A stretch of DNA of 64,000 nt from Clostridium sp. BNL1100 (lineage in GTDB: Bacteria > Bacillota > Clostridia > Acetivibrionales > DSM-1351), in contig NC_016791.1 of the NCBI RefSeq assembly GCF_000244875.1, positions 1,423,501 to 1,487,500 on the forward strand, read 5' to 3'. A program made the translations under genes and the position numbers. Within the stretch, counting starts at the first letter, position 1. Each line of letters starts with the position of its first letter. Shown here in pieces: positions 39,101-46,690 of the stretch. The notes beneath the pieces are model-generated. The model searched no databases, had not been told where the DNA came from, and saw only the letters and a program-made list of their open reading frames with translations.

Positions 39101-39953
39101 TGTAAGCATTGGACGAGCCACTGCAACTGATATATTCCCGATAATGTTGATGAATGATGCACCTAAAGACTATCCGATAGGAAAAACAATCGTAACTTGG
39201 ATGGCAAGAGATATTAACGGTAACGAATCACAGGCTGAGCAGTATATTACAGTAAAGGATACAACACCACCTGTGCTGAAAATACCAGCAGACATTACAG
39301 TTGCTGCGACAGGCTCACGAACAAAGGTGTTAATTGGAACGGCAACAGCAACTGATATATTCGGTGCAAATGTAACAAATGATGCTCCGGCAGATTTCCC
39401 TGTAGGAAAAACAGCCGTAACATGGACTGCAACAGATGCTAACGGTAATATTACCAAAGCTGTACAGTACATAAACGTTGTTCAAAAATATGTAATAAAA
39501 TCATTTAATGCAAATACGAATACAACTTCAAACGCCATTGAACCGAAGATACTACTTGAGAACACCGGGGACACACAGCTGAAACTATCTGATTTAAAAA
39601 TAAGATATTATTTTACATCAGAAGGGGACAAATATCAGCTATACTGGTGTGATTATGCACAAATTGCGGGAACTGCCGGAAGTCGTAACGTAACCTCATG
39701 TGTAAAGGGAAGCTTTGCAAAATTAAGTGGAACACAATGTGATCACTACCTTGAAATAAGTTTTTCTAACAGTACGGAAGTTCTTAAACCGGGAGAAAAA
39801 GTTGTAGTTCAGGGAAGATTTGCAAAGATAGACTGGTCAAGTTACACACAAACCAATGACTACTCATTTAACCCAACAGCTAGAGATTACACTGAAACAT
39901 CAAAAATAACCGTATACTCCTCTGGAAACCTAATTGGAGGAATAGAACCATAA
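33183..39953 (+). CDS. Giant secreted HYR-repeat protein with C-terminal CBM3
   Basis: A 2256-residue exported protein. A signal peptide (WVCCILLGVLSFSLAVVLS, cleaved near QAYSA) is followed by an Ig-like (Big_1-type) domain to about residue 175, three Ig-like domains with DxxSPP/DKTNP junctions, then 22 HYR repeats of about 75 residues (about 452-2100) and a family 3 carbohydrate-binding module (about 2103-2256: LKIRYYFTSEGD, YWCDYA, FAKIDWSSY). The CBM3 should bind cellulose. There is no dockerin, SLH or sortase motif. The HYR array is a likely stalk. ATG 33183 follows TTGGAGGAA. It precedes the eCIS payload, but a functional link is not shown. Confidence 0.9.
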   Translation: MKEKKSPFAAKSKSISMLHKWVCCILLGVLSFSLAVVLSDGQAYSADTSGSALYAVSPLRQQMMLSQPSPAVTGGRGFMMPLTVVAKDAEGKPLAGIPVTFEVSDSKIVIAQMRGYESRFITATTDANGMASCVNTYTGYVGEGYQLYSLITGSIENLQVKASVPGLNTITFTVQVGTYRANLVDNTPPLMSVSAKDDTGAEYIAGKWTNHTVTVTYEAKDTMSAIKSCTPEQVFSDDGANMTSTGTAVDSANNTSTLTFSPICVDKSPPSTNATLPNAEAFGWYNKNVPISFGGTDSYSGVESIYYRIGNGEEIKLPGPSATAVVELEGSQEIYFYAVDKAGNIESTKTVYTKLDKSPPEVACSVSPESYENGWNDTNVTVTLKATDIYSNVKEIHYKIGETGTENIVQGTQKSFMINTEGITDVIYWAIDRVGNSSTQQCTQVKIDKTNPAVYPPKDITVEATAVKTPLNIGIATVEDMSDVELTNDAPVDGFPVGVTFVTWKARDKVGNMTSAVQTITVKDTIAPVLTVQGDIVVEATGVGTKVSLPPAKATDIFPVAISNDSPEEFPVGETLVTWTAEDANKNITKATEKVIVIDSTKPVLTVPDNMTIEAIGRRTPVNIGQALATDIFKVDITNNAPIDYPVGKATVTWKATDANGNVTTKDQIITVQDTKAPDLVIPEDITIEATDRKMVLDIGQATATDIFNVTVSSNAPEYYTIGTTHVIWKAVDENGNVTTKVQNITVTDKTKPVITRPADIKVEATGILTPVQIQVPEAYDIFPIVISSNCPETKLFPIGTTIIKWKVIDENGNESIIEQRITVVDTTKPLLTVPKDVKVEATGIRTPVNIGQAIASDIFSVDIKNNAPNDYPIGTTKVIWTATDANGNITIGYQNVTVEDTTKPVLSVPGDKKVEATAIRTPVDPGIATAKDIFPVTIKNDAPADYPIGTTPITWTATDENQNADTKVQNITIVDTTKPLLIIPDDITIEATQVRTPVDIGKAEAKDIFPVEIKNNAPADFPVGITKVIWTATDANGNQSEALQNVIVKDTTKPVLTIPNDITLEATAKLTPVDIGKADAKDIFPVEIKNNAPEAYPLGTTVVTWTATDANGNAITKTQNITITDKTCPILEVPEDITKEATAILTPADIGQAIATDIFDPSTKNDAPQAYPLGTTVVTWTATDTNGNTTTKTQRIRIVDTTPPELNIPGDITKEATAILTPVDIGQASAKDIFDVKVANNIPEAYPVGTTEVTWTATDANGNSTTKVQKITITDTTKPTLKVPEDIKTEATAINTPVDVGIAEATDIFEVNVKNDAPETFPIGTTEVTWTATDANGNVTTAVQKVTIQDTTKPLLLIPDDITTEATAVNTPVAVGDPKATDIFKVEVKNNAPEAFPIGLTEVTWTATDENGNVTTAVQKVTIQDTTKPLLLIPDDITTEATAVNTPVVIGTAEATDIFKVEVKNNAPEAFPIGLTEVTWTATDENGNVTTAVQKVTIQDTTKPLLLIPDDITTEATAVNTPVAVGDATATDIFKVEVKSDAPETFPIGTTEVTWTATDENGNVTTAVQKVTIQDTTKPLLLKPDDITTEATAVNTPVIIAEATATDIFKVEVKSDAPETFPIGLTEVTWTATDENGNVTTAVQKVTVQDTTKPELVIPKDITTEATAVNTPVTVGTAEATDIFKVEVKSDAPETFPIGLTEVTWTATDENGNEATAVQKVTIQDTTKPELVIPKDITTEATAVNTPVVIGTAEATDIFKVEVKSDAPEAFPIGTTEVTWTATDENGNAATAVQKVTIQDTTKPVISVPQDITTEATAVNTPVPIGTAEATDIFKVEVKNNAPEAFPIGTTEVTWTATDENGNAATAVQKVTIQDTTKPVMSVPQEITTEATAIKTPVEIGKATAYDIFHVDITNDGLLDYPINTTKVTWTATDANGNVTTGYQNVTIIDTTKPKLTVPENITVEATAVRTPVSIGRATATDIFPIMLMNDAPKDYPIGKTIVTWMARDINGNESQAEQYITVKDTTPPVLKIPADITVAATGSRTKVLIGTATATDIFGANVTNDAPADFPVGKTAVTWTATDANGNITKAVQYINVVQKYVIKSFNANTNTTSNAIEPKILLENTGDTQLKLSDLKIRYYFTSEGDKYQLYWCDYAQIAGTAGSRNVTSCVKGSFAKLSGTQCDHYLEISFSNSTEVLKPGEKVVVQGRFAKIDWSSYTQTNDYSFNPTARDYTETSKITVYSSGNLIGGIEP
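37020..38820 (+). repeat. Eight near-identical 225-bp tandem units
   Basis: Within the HYR gene, units 12-19 repeat every 225 bases with very little change (for example the block starting TACAGGATACAACAAAGCC), while outer units differ much more. This points to recent duplication or conversion inside the gene and means repeat number may vary between strains and be misassembled. Confidence 0.9.
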
Positions 39954-39968
39954 AATCGGTTCAAATCA

Positions 39969-40006
39969 TTACAAGCTGCAATCCGTAAAAGGATTGCAGC
40001 TTGTAA
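39969..40006 (+). terminator. Perfect 16-bp stem-loop between HYR-CBM3 and payload genes
   Basis: TTACAAGCTGCAATCC (39969-39984) and GGATTGCAGCTTGTAA (39991-40006) pair without mismatch around GTAAAA. No T-run follows, so it may be a Rho-independent terminator of reduced strength or a processing site. It ends 15 bases before the payload's ribosome site. Confidence 0.6.
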
Positions 40007-40038
40007 CAATTAAAAGTAGCAAGGGAGGAAAACGGCTG

Positions 40039-43000
40039 ATGAGTCCAGTTATAACGGCGCAAAAACAAAAAGAGAAGACAACCGGCGTAAAAAGAAATAA
40101 CATACAGGGTCAAGCCGGGAGCCGCAAGCCGGTTGCCGGAAAAGCGGATGCGGTTGAAATAATACATCGACTCAAAAAGGATCCGGATTCGTTAAAACGT
40201 GACGATGTAGTAGTACTACAGAGCACAATAGGAAATAAAGCTCTGGGAAAAATGCTAACAGATTTGAAGACAAAGAAGGAGCAAAAGAAGGAAGAACAGG
40301 GAAAAGATAAGGTTGGTGCCGTAAAATCCCTGAATGGAACAGCTGAAAAAACAAAGGTTCCTTATATAAAAGTTGAGGAAAAGCCTCAAAAAGCTCCTGA
40401 AGTTAGTAAGAATACAGAAAAGCAACATACTAAGAATGATAATGTTGCTACTGATAAGAATAAAATAGTGCAAAGTCAAAAAAAGAATGAAAATAGCCCC
40501 GTTTTGGCTAAACCTGAAAAAGGGACTGTTAAAAAACAAGGTGATGAGGCTCGAACCCAAAATATTGAACCCACCATATCCTCAAAGCCAAAACAGAAAC
40601 CAAAAAAAACTGATATTGAAAACAAAAGTCAAGAGAATTCTTCTCCAAAGAAAAAAGATAAAGTTCAGGAAACAAGCGCACCTGCAAAAAGTGAATCATC
40701 TACTTCAAATAAAATAAACTCAGGCTTTGGCGGAACTGTAAAGAGTCAGAATGAAGCACCGACGAAGAAGGCTCCCGTTAAAGCACCTGTAATTAAAATA
40801 AATTCAGAGGACCCGGGTAAAATACTAAATTCACTTGGAACTGTTCCTCCAACTGAAATAGTAAATGCTTTCTCACAGGCATCATCAGTGTCTGAGACTG
40901 CTTTTGAAAAACAAAAGACAAAAACTCAGGCTAAAATTCCGGTAATACCAACTCCAACAGGAATTCCTGCTAAAAAGGGCCCGGCAAAGGTTGTAACCAA
41001 GGTTAAGGAGTTAGCTCATTCTGCAATTTCCTCATTCAAGAGTGAGAAATCAGGCGGTAAAACATCTGAAGGAATGCCGGAGAATATTAAGATTCGTGAA
41101 GGCGATGACATTGATGCTGATGAAGTAAGGCAGCAAGCAAAAGAATATGCAAAAAATGCTCCGGAAATAGGAATGACAGGAGAAGCCGACCCTAATCAGA
41201 TGGAAGGCTTTATGAATGAAGCATCCCAGAATGCCGGAAATGCAAAACAGGCTGAATTAAACCAAACAAAGCAGGATTTTGGAGAAAACGGCATTGCACC
41301 TCAGGAAGACCCGACAACAATAAAAGCAGATAAAGCCATAGGAGGAGTACTTCCGCTTGGAATTGATATAAACAAGCAAGCTCCTATATCTCCAGAAGTA
41401 GCTTCAAGGGTAAATCCTCAATTGAATGCACAGCTTAAAAGCTTTATGCAGGGTAAAGAAAATGAATTCCAAAAGGGCAAGACCCAGTTTGACTCAGGAG
41501 TTTCCAATGCAAAAGCAAACGCAGATGCTCAGATAGAAAACCACAAAGCGGAAGCAAGACATAGTCAGTTAAAGGAGCAGGAAAATGCAAAGGCCGAAGT
41601 AGGCGGCTTAAGAGACCAGTGGAAGAATGAGATAAACACTGCAACAGAAGGATATGAAAAAGATGCCGGTGCAGAGACAGAAAAGAAGAAAAAAGAAGTA
41701 GGAAAAATAAAGGACGAAAAAGAAGGCGAAGTAAAAAAGACCCTTAAAGATGCTGAAAAGGATGCTGACAAGGAATGCAAAACAGCCAAGAAAGATGCTG
41801 ATGAAGAGAAAAAGAAGCAAGAAGAAAAACCTAAGAGTCTTGCTGGAAAAATATGGGGAGGAATTAAAAAAGTAGGTAAAGCTATTGTAGACGGTATATC
41901 AAAGGCTGTCAGCTTTATATTTGACAAACTCCGTCAGGCGGTAAAAACAATATTTGAAAAAGCAAAACAGCTGGCAGTCGGAATAATAGAAGCAGGCCGC
42001 AGGTTGATAGTAAGTGCTATAAAGGGCTTGGGAACTGTCCTTAAAGGACTGGTAAAAACCCTTCTTGCTAAATTCCCGGGAATAGCGAATAGAATATGCA
42101 ATTTGATAGATAAAGCCTTAAATAAAGCAGTTGCAGCAGTCAACAAAGCAGCAGCGCTTCTGAAAAAGGGAGTAACTGCAGCACTGAACTTTATGGCAAA
42201 AGCAGTAGATGGCTTATTTGCCGGTTTACAAAAGTTATACAAGGCAGTCATGGCGGGAATAAAGAAGTTCCTCACCATGGACTTCAAGAAGATATTTGGA
42301 GCAATCCTTGAGGCAGCAGAAATAGCTGCAGAAATAGCCCTTGCCTTTGCAACAGGCGGAGGAAGCGTGCTGATTCAGATAGTAAAATGGCTTGCGACTA
42401 CACTTCCACAACTGCTACGTACAGCAGGTTCGGTAATGAACTTTGTAAATACAATAAAAAGTATAAAACTCAAGGATGTATTAAAGCTACTGTCAGCAGC
42501 AGGAATAGCAGGATTCCTTACAAAGGGATTGTTCGGAGAATTAACAGGCCTGCCTAAGGAAAGTAAGGACGAAAAAGGTGAAAAAGAACCTTCATCAGGA
42601 CGTGCAGAAAAGGGACTGGTCAAAGTCCTTCATACACTATCATCTGTATTCAATGTATTTAAAGGAGTATACAACAAGATTGCAGGTGGAGTAGGAAAGA
42701 TACTAGGAGTAATTAATATAGCCACAAAACCATGGTTTGCAACCTTCAGTGCAATATATGCCGGGGCAGTAAAAGCAATGGATGTGGTGGGAAATCCTGT
42801 AGAGGCCCTCAGCGAAGGCGCCGGGAAACTAAAGGAGTCAGTCGGGAGCTTCTTTGGCAGTGTAAAGGGAAAGCTTAAGGAAATAGCAGGAAGCATTAAG
42901 TCAAAGGTAGCAATACTGGGACAGCCTGCACAGTTAATGAAGTTAATAGCCAATAAGGCTGTGGACATGGTACTGAACTTCATTATCTCGCATCCGCCAT

Positions 43001-44397
43001 CAGCACTAATAAAAGCAGTATTCAAAGGAATAGAAGCCATAGCAGGAAAATCCATAGTAGAGCTGGTGAGACAGTACATACCATTTGCAGACAAGTTGTT
43101 TGACAAAATTGCGGGGTCAGGCCCGGTACAAAGTCTGATGAAGCCACTGCAAGGACCTATAAACAATGTAAGTGGAATGGTAGACGAGGTAACCGATGGA
43201 GCTACCGGAATGGTAAACAATGCCGAGAAGTCAGCCACGTCTACTCTGGGCAGCGGAGCAAAACTTGTGACAGCAATGGGCATAGGTAAAGCGGGTGGCA
43301 GCAAAGCAAACAGCAAAGGCGACGCCAAGGGAGAAAGCAAAGGAGGAGGACCAAAAGGCGGAGGCGACTTCCTGGGCATATTGTTATCGGGAATACATAC
43401 AAAACTCTACGCAATAGGATTAAGAAACATCGCCAAACTTGGCAAAAACCTTGCAAGCAAAGTGGCAGGCGGAGCAAAAGCCATTATAGGGAAGATGCTT
43501 ACTCCGAAGGTCAAATTCAAGCTTGGGAATGAAAGCCATGAACTGTGGGTGGAAAAAGGCAAGAATAAGAATGTTGTAATGATGGCGAGTACACCAGAAG
43601 AAATTCAGAAAAATAGTAAAGTTAGCAGGATTTTAAGTGAAAATAATAGAACTAAGGAAAAAGTAAAAGATTTACAGAGCCAAAATAACCAACAGGTATT
43701 GAACGAAGATTCTAAGACTTTAGGGAAAGAACTACAAAAAGCTGCTGAGGTAGTAAGTGGGGCTAAGAGTAAGGCAGATCCTTCTGCTGAAGATATACTA
43801 AGTGGGAAAGCAAAAGTACCAACTAAGACTAAAGATTTTGATAAATGGTTTGATGACCTTACTATTGATGAACTAGATAAGCTTTGGGAAGATAGTAAAA
43901 GCAAAAAAACTATTAAAGATAAATTACGGGCAGGAAATAATCACGAATGGTACAAAGTTTCTCAAGCAAATAAAGCTAAAAGATGGGGACTTACTATACA
44001 GGAAATAAAGTACGGAGCTGTTACAAAAATAAACCAAAAAGAATCTAACGATTTATGGTTTCTTGATATAAAGGTCCCAGATGAAACAAAGGAAAGTAAT
44101 AATGAATTACGAGATAAAGATATGATAAGCGGTAGGCATGGTGATGGCAAGAAGGGAGAAAAGTCAACTCATACAAGTGAAGAGAATTCGGCTAGTTCTT
44201 TAGCACATAAAGAACTAGATGATTTATTTGGTAAATGTGAAACAAAGGAGGAGTACCTGCAGAAATTGAATAAATGGGCAGATGCCCATCTTGCCTTAAC
44301 CCAAAAAGATAAGGGTATAGACGATACTAGTAACATTATTAAAAAAGGAAGAGCTGTATTGCCAGAAGGTATAAGATTAATAAAAGAGGATGAATAA
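40039..44397 (+). CDS. Modular eCIS payload / polymorphic toxin-like protein
   Basis: A 1452-residue protein without signal peptide. The N-terminus has a short motif VVVLQSTIGNKALGKML, like those at the start of eCIS-associated cargo proteins, followed by a long Lys/Pro/Glu-rich disordered part to about residue 330. Coiled coil and charged helices run to ~600, then hydrophobic and amphipathic helices (~610-1120). A boundary motif (FKLGNESHELWVEKG, VVMMAS) ends near 1183. The last ~268 residues are a separate, more AT-rich tip with His-rich motifs (NNHEWYKVSQA, GRHGDG, SLAHKELDDLF, WADAHL), a likely toxin or nuclease domain. GGGAGG precedes ATG 40039. The gene downstream is a probable immunity gene. 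The enzyme type is not known. Confidence 0.7.
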   Translation: MSPVITAQKQKEKTTGVKRNNIQGQAGSRKPVAGKADAVEIIHRLKKDPDSLKRDDVVVLQSTIGNKALGKMLTDLKTKKEQKKEEQGKDKVGAVKSLNGTAEKTKVPYIKVEEKPQKAPEVSKNTEKQHTKNDNVATDKNKIVQSQKKNENSPVLAKPEKGTVKKQGDEARTQNIEPTISSKPKQKPKKTDIENKSQENSSPKKKDKVQETSAPAKSESSTSNKINSGFGGTVKSQNEAPTKKAPVKAPVIKINSEDPGKILNSLGTVPPTEIVNAFSQASSVSETAFEKQKTKTQAKIPVIPTPTGIPAKKGPAKVVTKVKELAHSAISSFKSEKSGGKTSEGMPENIKIREGDDIDADEVRQQAKEYAKNAPEIGMTGEADPNQMEGFMNEASQNAGNAKQAELNQTKQDFGENGIAPQEDPTTIKADKAIGGVLPLGIDINKQAPISPEVASRVNPQLNAQLKSFMQGKENEFQKGKTQFDSGVSNAKANADAQIENHKAEARHSQLKEQENAKAEVGGLRDQWKNEINTATEGYEKDAGAETEKKKKEVGKIKDEKEGEVKKTLKDAEKDADKECKTAKKDADEEKKKQEEKPKSLAGKIWGGIKKVGKAIVDGISKAVSFIFDKLRQAVKTIFEKAKQLAVGIIEAGRRLIVSAIKGLGTVLKGLVKTLLAKFPGIANRICNLIDKALNKAVAAVNKAAALLKKGVTAALNFMAKAVDGLFAGLQKLYKAVMAGIKKFLTMDFKKIFGAILEAAEIAAEIALAFATGGGSVLIQIVKWLATTLPQLLRTAGSVMNFVNTIKSIKLKDVLKLLSAAGIAGFLTKGLFGELTGLPKESKDEKGEKEPSSGRAEKGLVKVLHTLSSVFNVFKGVYNKIAGGVGKILGVINIATKPWFATFSAIYAGAVKAMDVVGNPVEALSEGAGKLKESVGSFFGSVKGKLKEIAGSIKSKVAILGQPAQLMKLIANKAVDMVLNFIISHPPSALIKAVFKGIEAIAGKSIVELVRQYIPFADKLFDKIAGSGPVQSLMKPLQGPINNVSGMVDEVTDGATGMVNNAEKSATSTLGSGAKLVTAMGIGKAGGSKANSKGDAKGESKGGGPKGGGDFLGILLSGIHTKLYAIGLRNIAKLGKNLASKVAGGAKAIIGKMLTPKVKFKLGNESHELWVEKGKNKNVVMMASTPEEIQKNSKVSRILSENNRTKEKVKDLQSQNNQQVLNEDSKTLGKELQKAAEVVSGAKSKADPSAEDILSGKAKVPTKTKDFDKWFDDLTIDELDKLWEDSKSKKTIKDKLRAGNNHEWYKVSQANKAKRWGLTIQEIKYGAVTKINQKESNDLWFLDIKVPDETKESNNELRDKDMISGRHGDGKKGEKSTHTSEENSASSLAHKELDDLFGKCETKEEYLQKLNKWADAHLALTQKDKGIDDTSNIIKKGRAVLPEGIRLIKEDE

Positions 44398-44484
44398 AAA
44401 ATTCTAGTAAGCGGTAAAATGTAGATGTAACCAAGTTTTTGAAAAGTTAAACATTTATTAAATTATTTCTAATTGGAGGGTAAT

Positions 44485-45168
44485 ATGGGGGAAATAGAGG
44501 AAGAATTAAAAGATTTACCAAAGGAATGGGTTGAATTATTGAACTTTATGCCTAGTATTAAAGCACAGTTTATTAGGGATAAAAAGTTAAATAGAGATGA
44601 AATGATATCACCATATTTCTTTTCGTATTTTATTGATGATTATAAGAGATGTGAACCTTTTTTTCTTTGCTTTGAAAGTGGAAAGGAGGTATTTGACAAT
44701 TTTTATGAATTGTATGGGAAAGAAGAACCTATAATAACAGAGGACAAGACTTTGAATCAGGATGAATTATCCCAATTACTTACCAAGCATATATATGGAA
44801 TGAATTACCTATTAGAGATTGGTGGCGAAGAAACATATGATATCCATGAAATGAAAATTAAGGAACTTAGTGAAGAGGATTTTTTGAATCAATATGACTC
44901 AGACGATATTGAAAATGAAGATATCAAAGGATGTTGTTCTCAAGTTATGCGTCTCAATATATTGCCAGATGAAAATATAAATCCGATTGTTGAATTTGAA
45001 GAAGCGTTATACGAATTAACGTTAGATTATAACCTTATATTTTATATTTTATGGCCACTTGGAAAAGTTGATGATGTAGAAAATCCATATAAGCCATATG
45101 TTGAACTATGGAAAAAGGAAATCAAACCTTACATAATAAACAAAAATCTATTAGTTGCGGTAAGATAG
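44485..45168 (+). CDS. Probable immunity protein for the payload tip
   Basis: A 227-residue, very acidic protein with no signal peptide or membrane segment. It lies 87 bases after the toxin-like gene, is as AT-rich as the tip domain, and has no recognised family, all as expected for a cognate immunity protein. ATG 44485 follows GGAGGG. The assignment is from position and composition only; it could be another accessory factor. Confidence 0.55.
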   Translation: MGEIEEELKDLPKEWVELLNFMPSIKAQFIRDKKLNRDEMISPYFFSYFIDDYKRCEPFFLCFESGKEVFDNFYELYGKEEPIITEDKTLNQDELSQLLTKHIYGMNYLLEIGGEETYDIHEMKIKELSEEDFLNQYDSDDIENEDIKGCCSQVMRLNILPDENINPIVEFEEALYELTLDYNLIFYILWPLGKVDDVENPYKPYVELWKKEIKPYIINKNLLVAVR

Positions 45169-45394
45169 AAACAATATCTTTACATGATTTTATAATCATA
45201 CGAGGCTTTCAAAGAAATGGTTGATAATTTTTCTGTAAAAAGCTTTTAGTCTGATTAAATTAGAGGTATGAAGGTTTATAGAAGCGTTCATATCTCTTTT
45301 GCTTTTATGGTATAAACAAGAATTATATAAATTCGGGGGTGTTTATAGGCAATCTAAGTTCAGGTGAAAATATGCATTAATAACGTATACAAAC

Positions 45395-45430
45395 AAGGGC
45401 AGTTATCTATATTGAGGTAGCTGCCTTTCT
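45395..45430 (+). terminator. Probable terminator after immunity gene
   Basis: AAGGGCAGTTA (45395-45405) pairs with TAGCTGCCTTT (45418-45428), with G-T pairs, followed by a short T-rich stretch. The gap 45169-45568 shows no other feature. Confidence 0.5.
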
Positions 45431-45568
45431 TTATGCTTTTAAGAGTAATATAATGCAATAATAATAAACCAATATTGGATTACCCGAAAGTGTATTTTTG
45501 ACAAGCAAGAGCACAAGTACTGTGAAAGATTGTTACAGATAATTGCATATGTAACCTGATAGAGTTGT

Positions 45569-46242
45569 AAATAAGGCGGTAGCAGCAGTCAACAAAGCAG
45601 CAGCGCTTCTGAAAAAGGGAGTAACTGCAGCACTGAACTTTATGGCAAAAGCAGTAGATGGCTTATTTGCCGGTTTACAAAAGTTATACAAGGCAGTCAT
45701 GGCGGGAATAAAGAAGTTCCTCACCATGGACTTCAAGAAGATATTTGGAGCAATCCTTGAGGCCGCAGAAATAGCTGCAGAAATAGCCCTTGCCTTTGCA
45801 ACAGGCGGAGGAAGCGTGCTGATTCAGATAGTAAAATGGCTTGCCACTACACTTCTACAACTGCTACGTACAGCAGGTTCGGTAATGAACTTTGTAAATA
45901 CAATAAAAAGCATAAAACTCAAGGATATATTAAAGCTACTGTCAGCAGCAGGAATAGCAGGCAACATAGGTAGCAATACTGGGACAGCCTGCACAGTTAA
46001 TGAAGTTAATAGCCAATAAGGCTGTGGACATGGTACTGAACTTCATTATCTCGCATCCGCCATCAGCACTAATAAAAGCAGTATTCAAAGGAATAGAAGC
46101 CATAGCAGGAAAATCCATAGTAGAGCTGGTGAGACAGTACATACCATTTGCAGACAAGTTGTTTGACAAAATTGCCGGGTCAGGCCCTGTACAAAGTCTG
46201 ATGAAGCCACTGCAAGGACCTATCGCAAATCCACCGATTTAA
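45569..46242 (+). pseudogene. Truncated, internally deleted copy of payload core
   Basis: Bases 45569 to about 45960 are nearly identical to 42120-42512 of the payload gene, and about 45967 to 46222 match 42906-43162; the 390 bases between are deleted and the reading frame changes at the junction. No start region, N-terminus or toxin tip is present. Two short frames (45642-46019 and 46000-46242) are what is left. It is followed by a strong terminator. It looks like the remnant of a second payload gene or of a recombination event. Confidence 0.9.
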
Positions 46243-46291
46243 GGCTATAGCACAATAAACAATATTTATTGTGCTATAGCCTTATTTTTTT
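46241..46291 (+). terminator. Strong intrinsic terminator
   Basis: A 19-bp perfect stem (46241-46259 with 46265-46283) around CAATA, then A and TTTTTTT. It insulates the eCIS genes from the payload remnant. Confidence 0.9.
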
Positions 46292-46367
46292 GGTTGTTAA
46301 ACAAAAAACTTTTTTTACTTATAAAGTGAGAAGTTATCAATCAAAAAACAAGAAGGAGAACTCCCTC

Positions 46368-46589
46368 ATGGAAGAACTCAAGACCATAATAGAACTCTTG
46401 AAAAAGATCAGGGCGAAAAACAGTGTAGTATTTAATTCCTGTCAGGATGAAAAATTAATGCAGGATATTGAATACGGGAATTTATACCAGGAGTACTGGA
46501 CAGCTGACTTCAGACTCAAAAATGTCATTGGGCTCCTTGAAGCGGTAGAGAAGGAATTAATTAATGACAAGAGGGCAGATAAAAAATAA
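46368..46589 (+). CDS. Small hypothetical protein
   Basis: A 73-residue, charged, helical protein (EELKTIIELLKKIRAKNSVVFNS...LLEAVEKELINDKR). AAGGAG at 46353-46358 fixes ATG 46368; the frame is open further upstream, but the terminator lies there. I recognise no family. It sits just before the eCIS ATPase and could be a small accessory factor of the particle or an unrelated gene. Confidence 0.6.
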   Translation: MEELKTIIELLKKIRAKNSVVFNSCQDEKLMQDIEYGNLYQEYWTADFRLKNVIGLLEAVEKELINDKRADKK

Positions 46590-46690
46590 TTTTCAATAAT
46601 AGTTGTAAATTACATGGTAAATTTTCCGTATATAGTGAACGGATTAAATCCAAAGCAAAGTAAAGCATATCTTTGATGAAAGGCCAAAAA

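Noticed and set aside
42630-43379. 249-codon minus-strand frame opposite the payload core
   Set aside because: Shadow of the Ala/Lys-rich helical core; no start site and a low-complexity composition.
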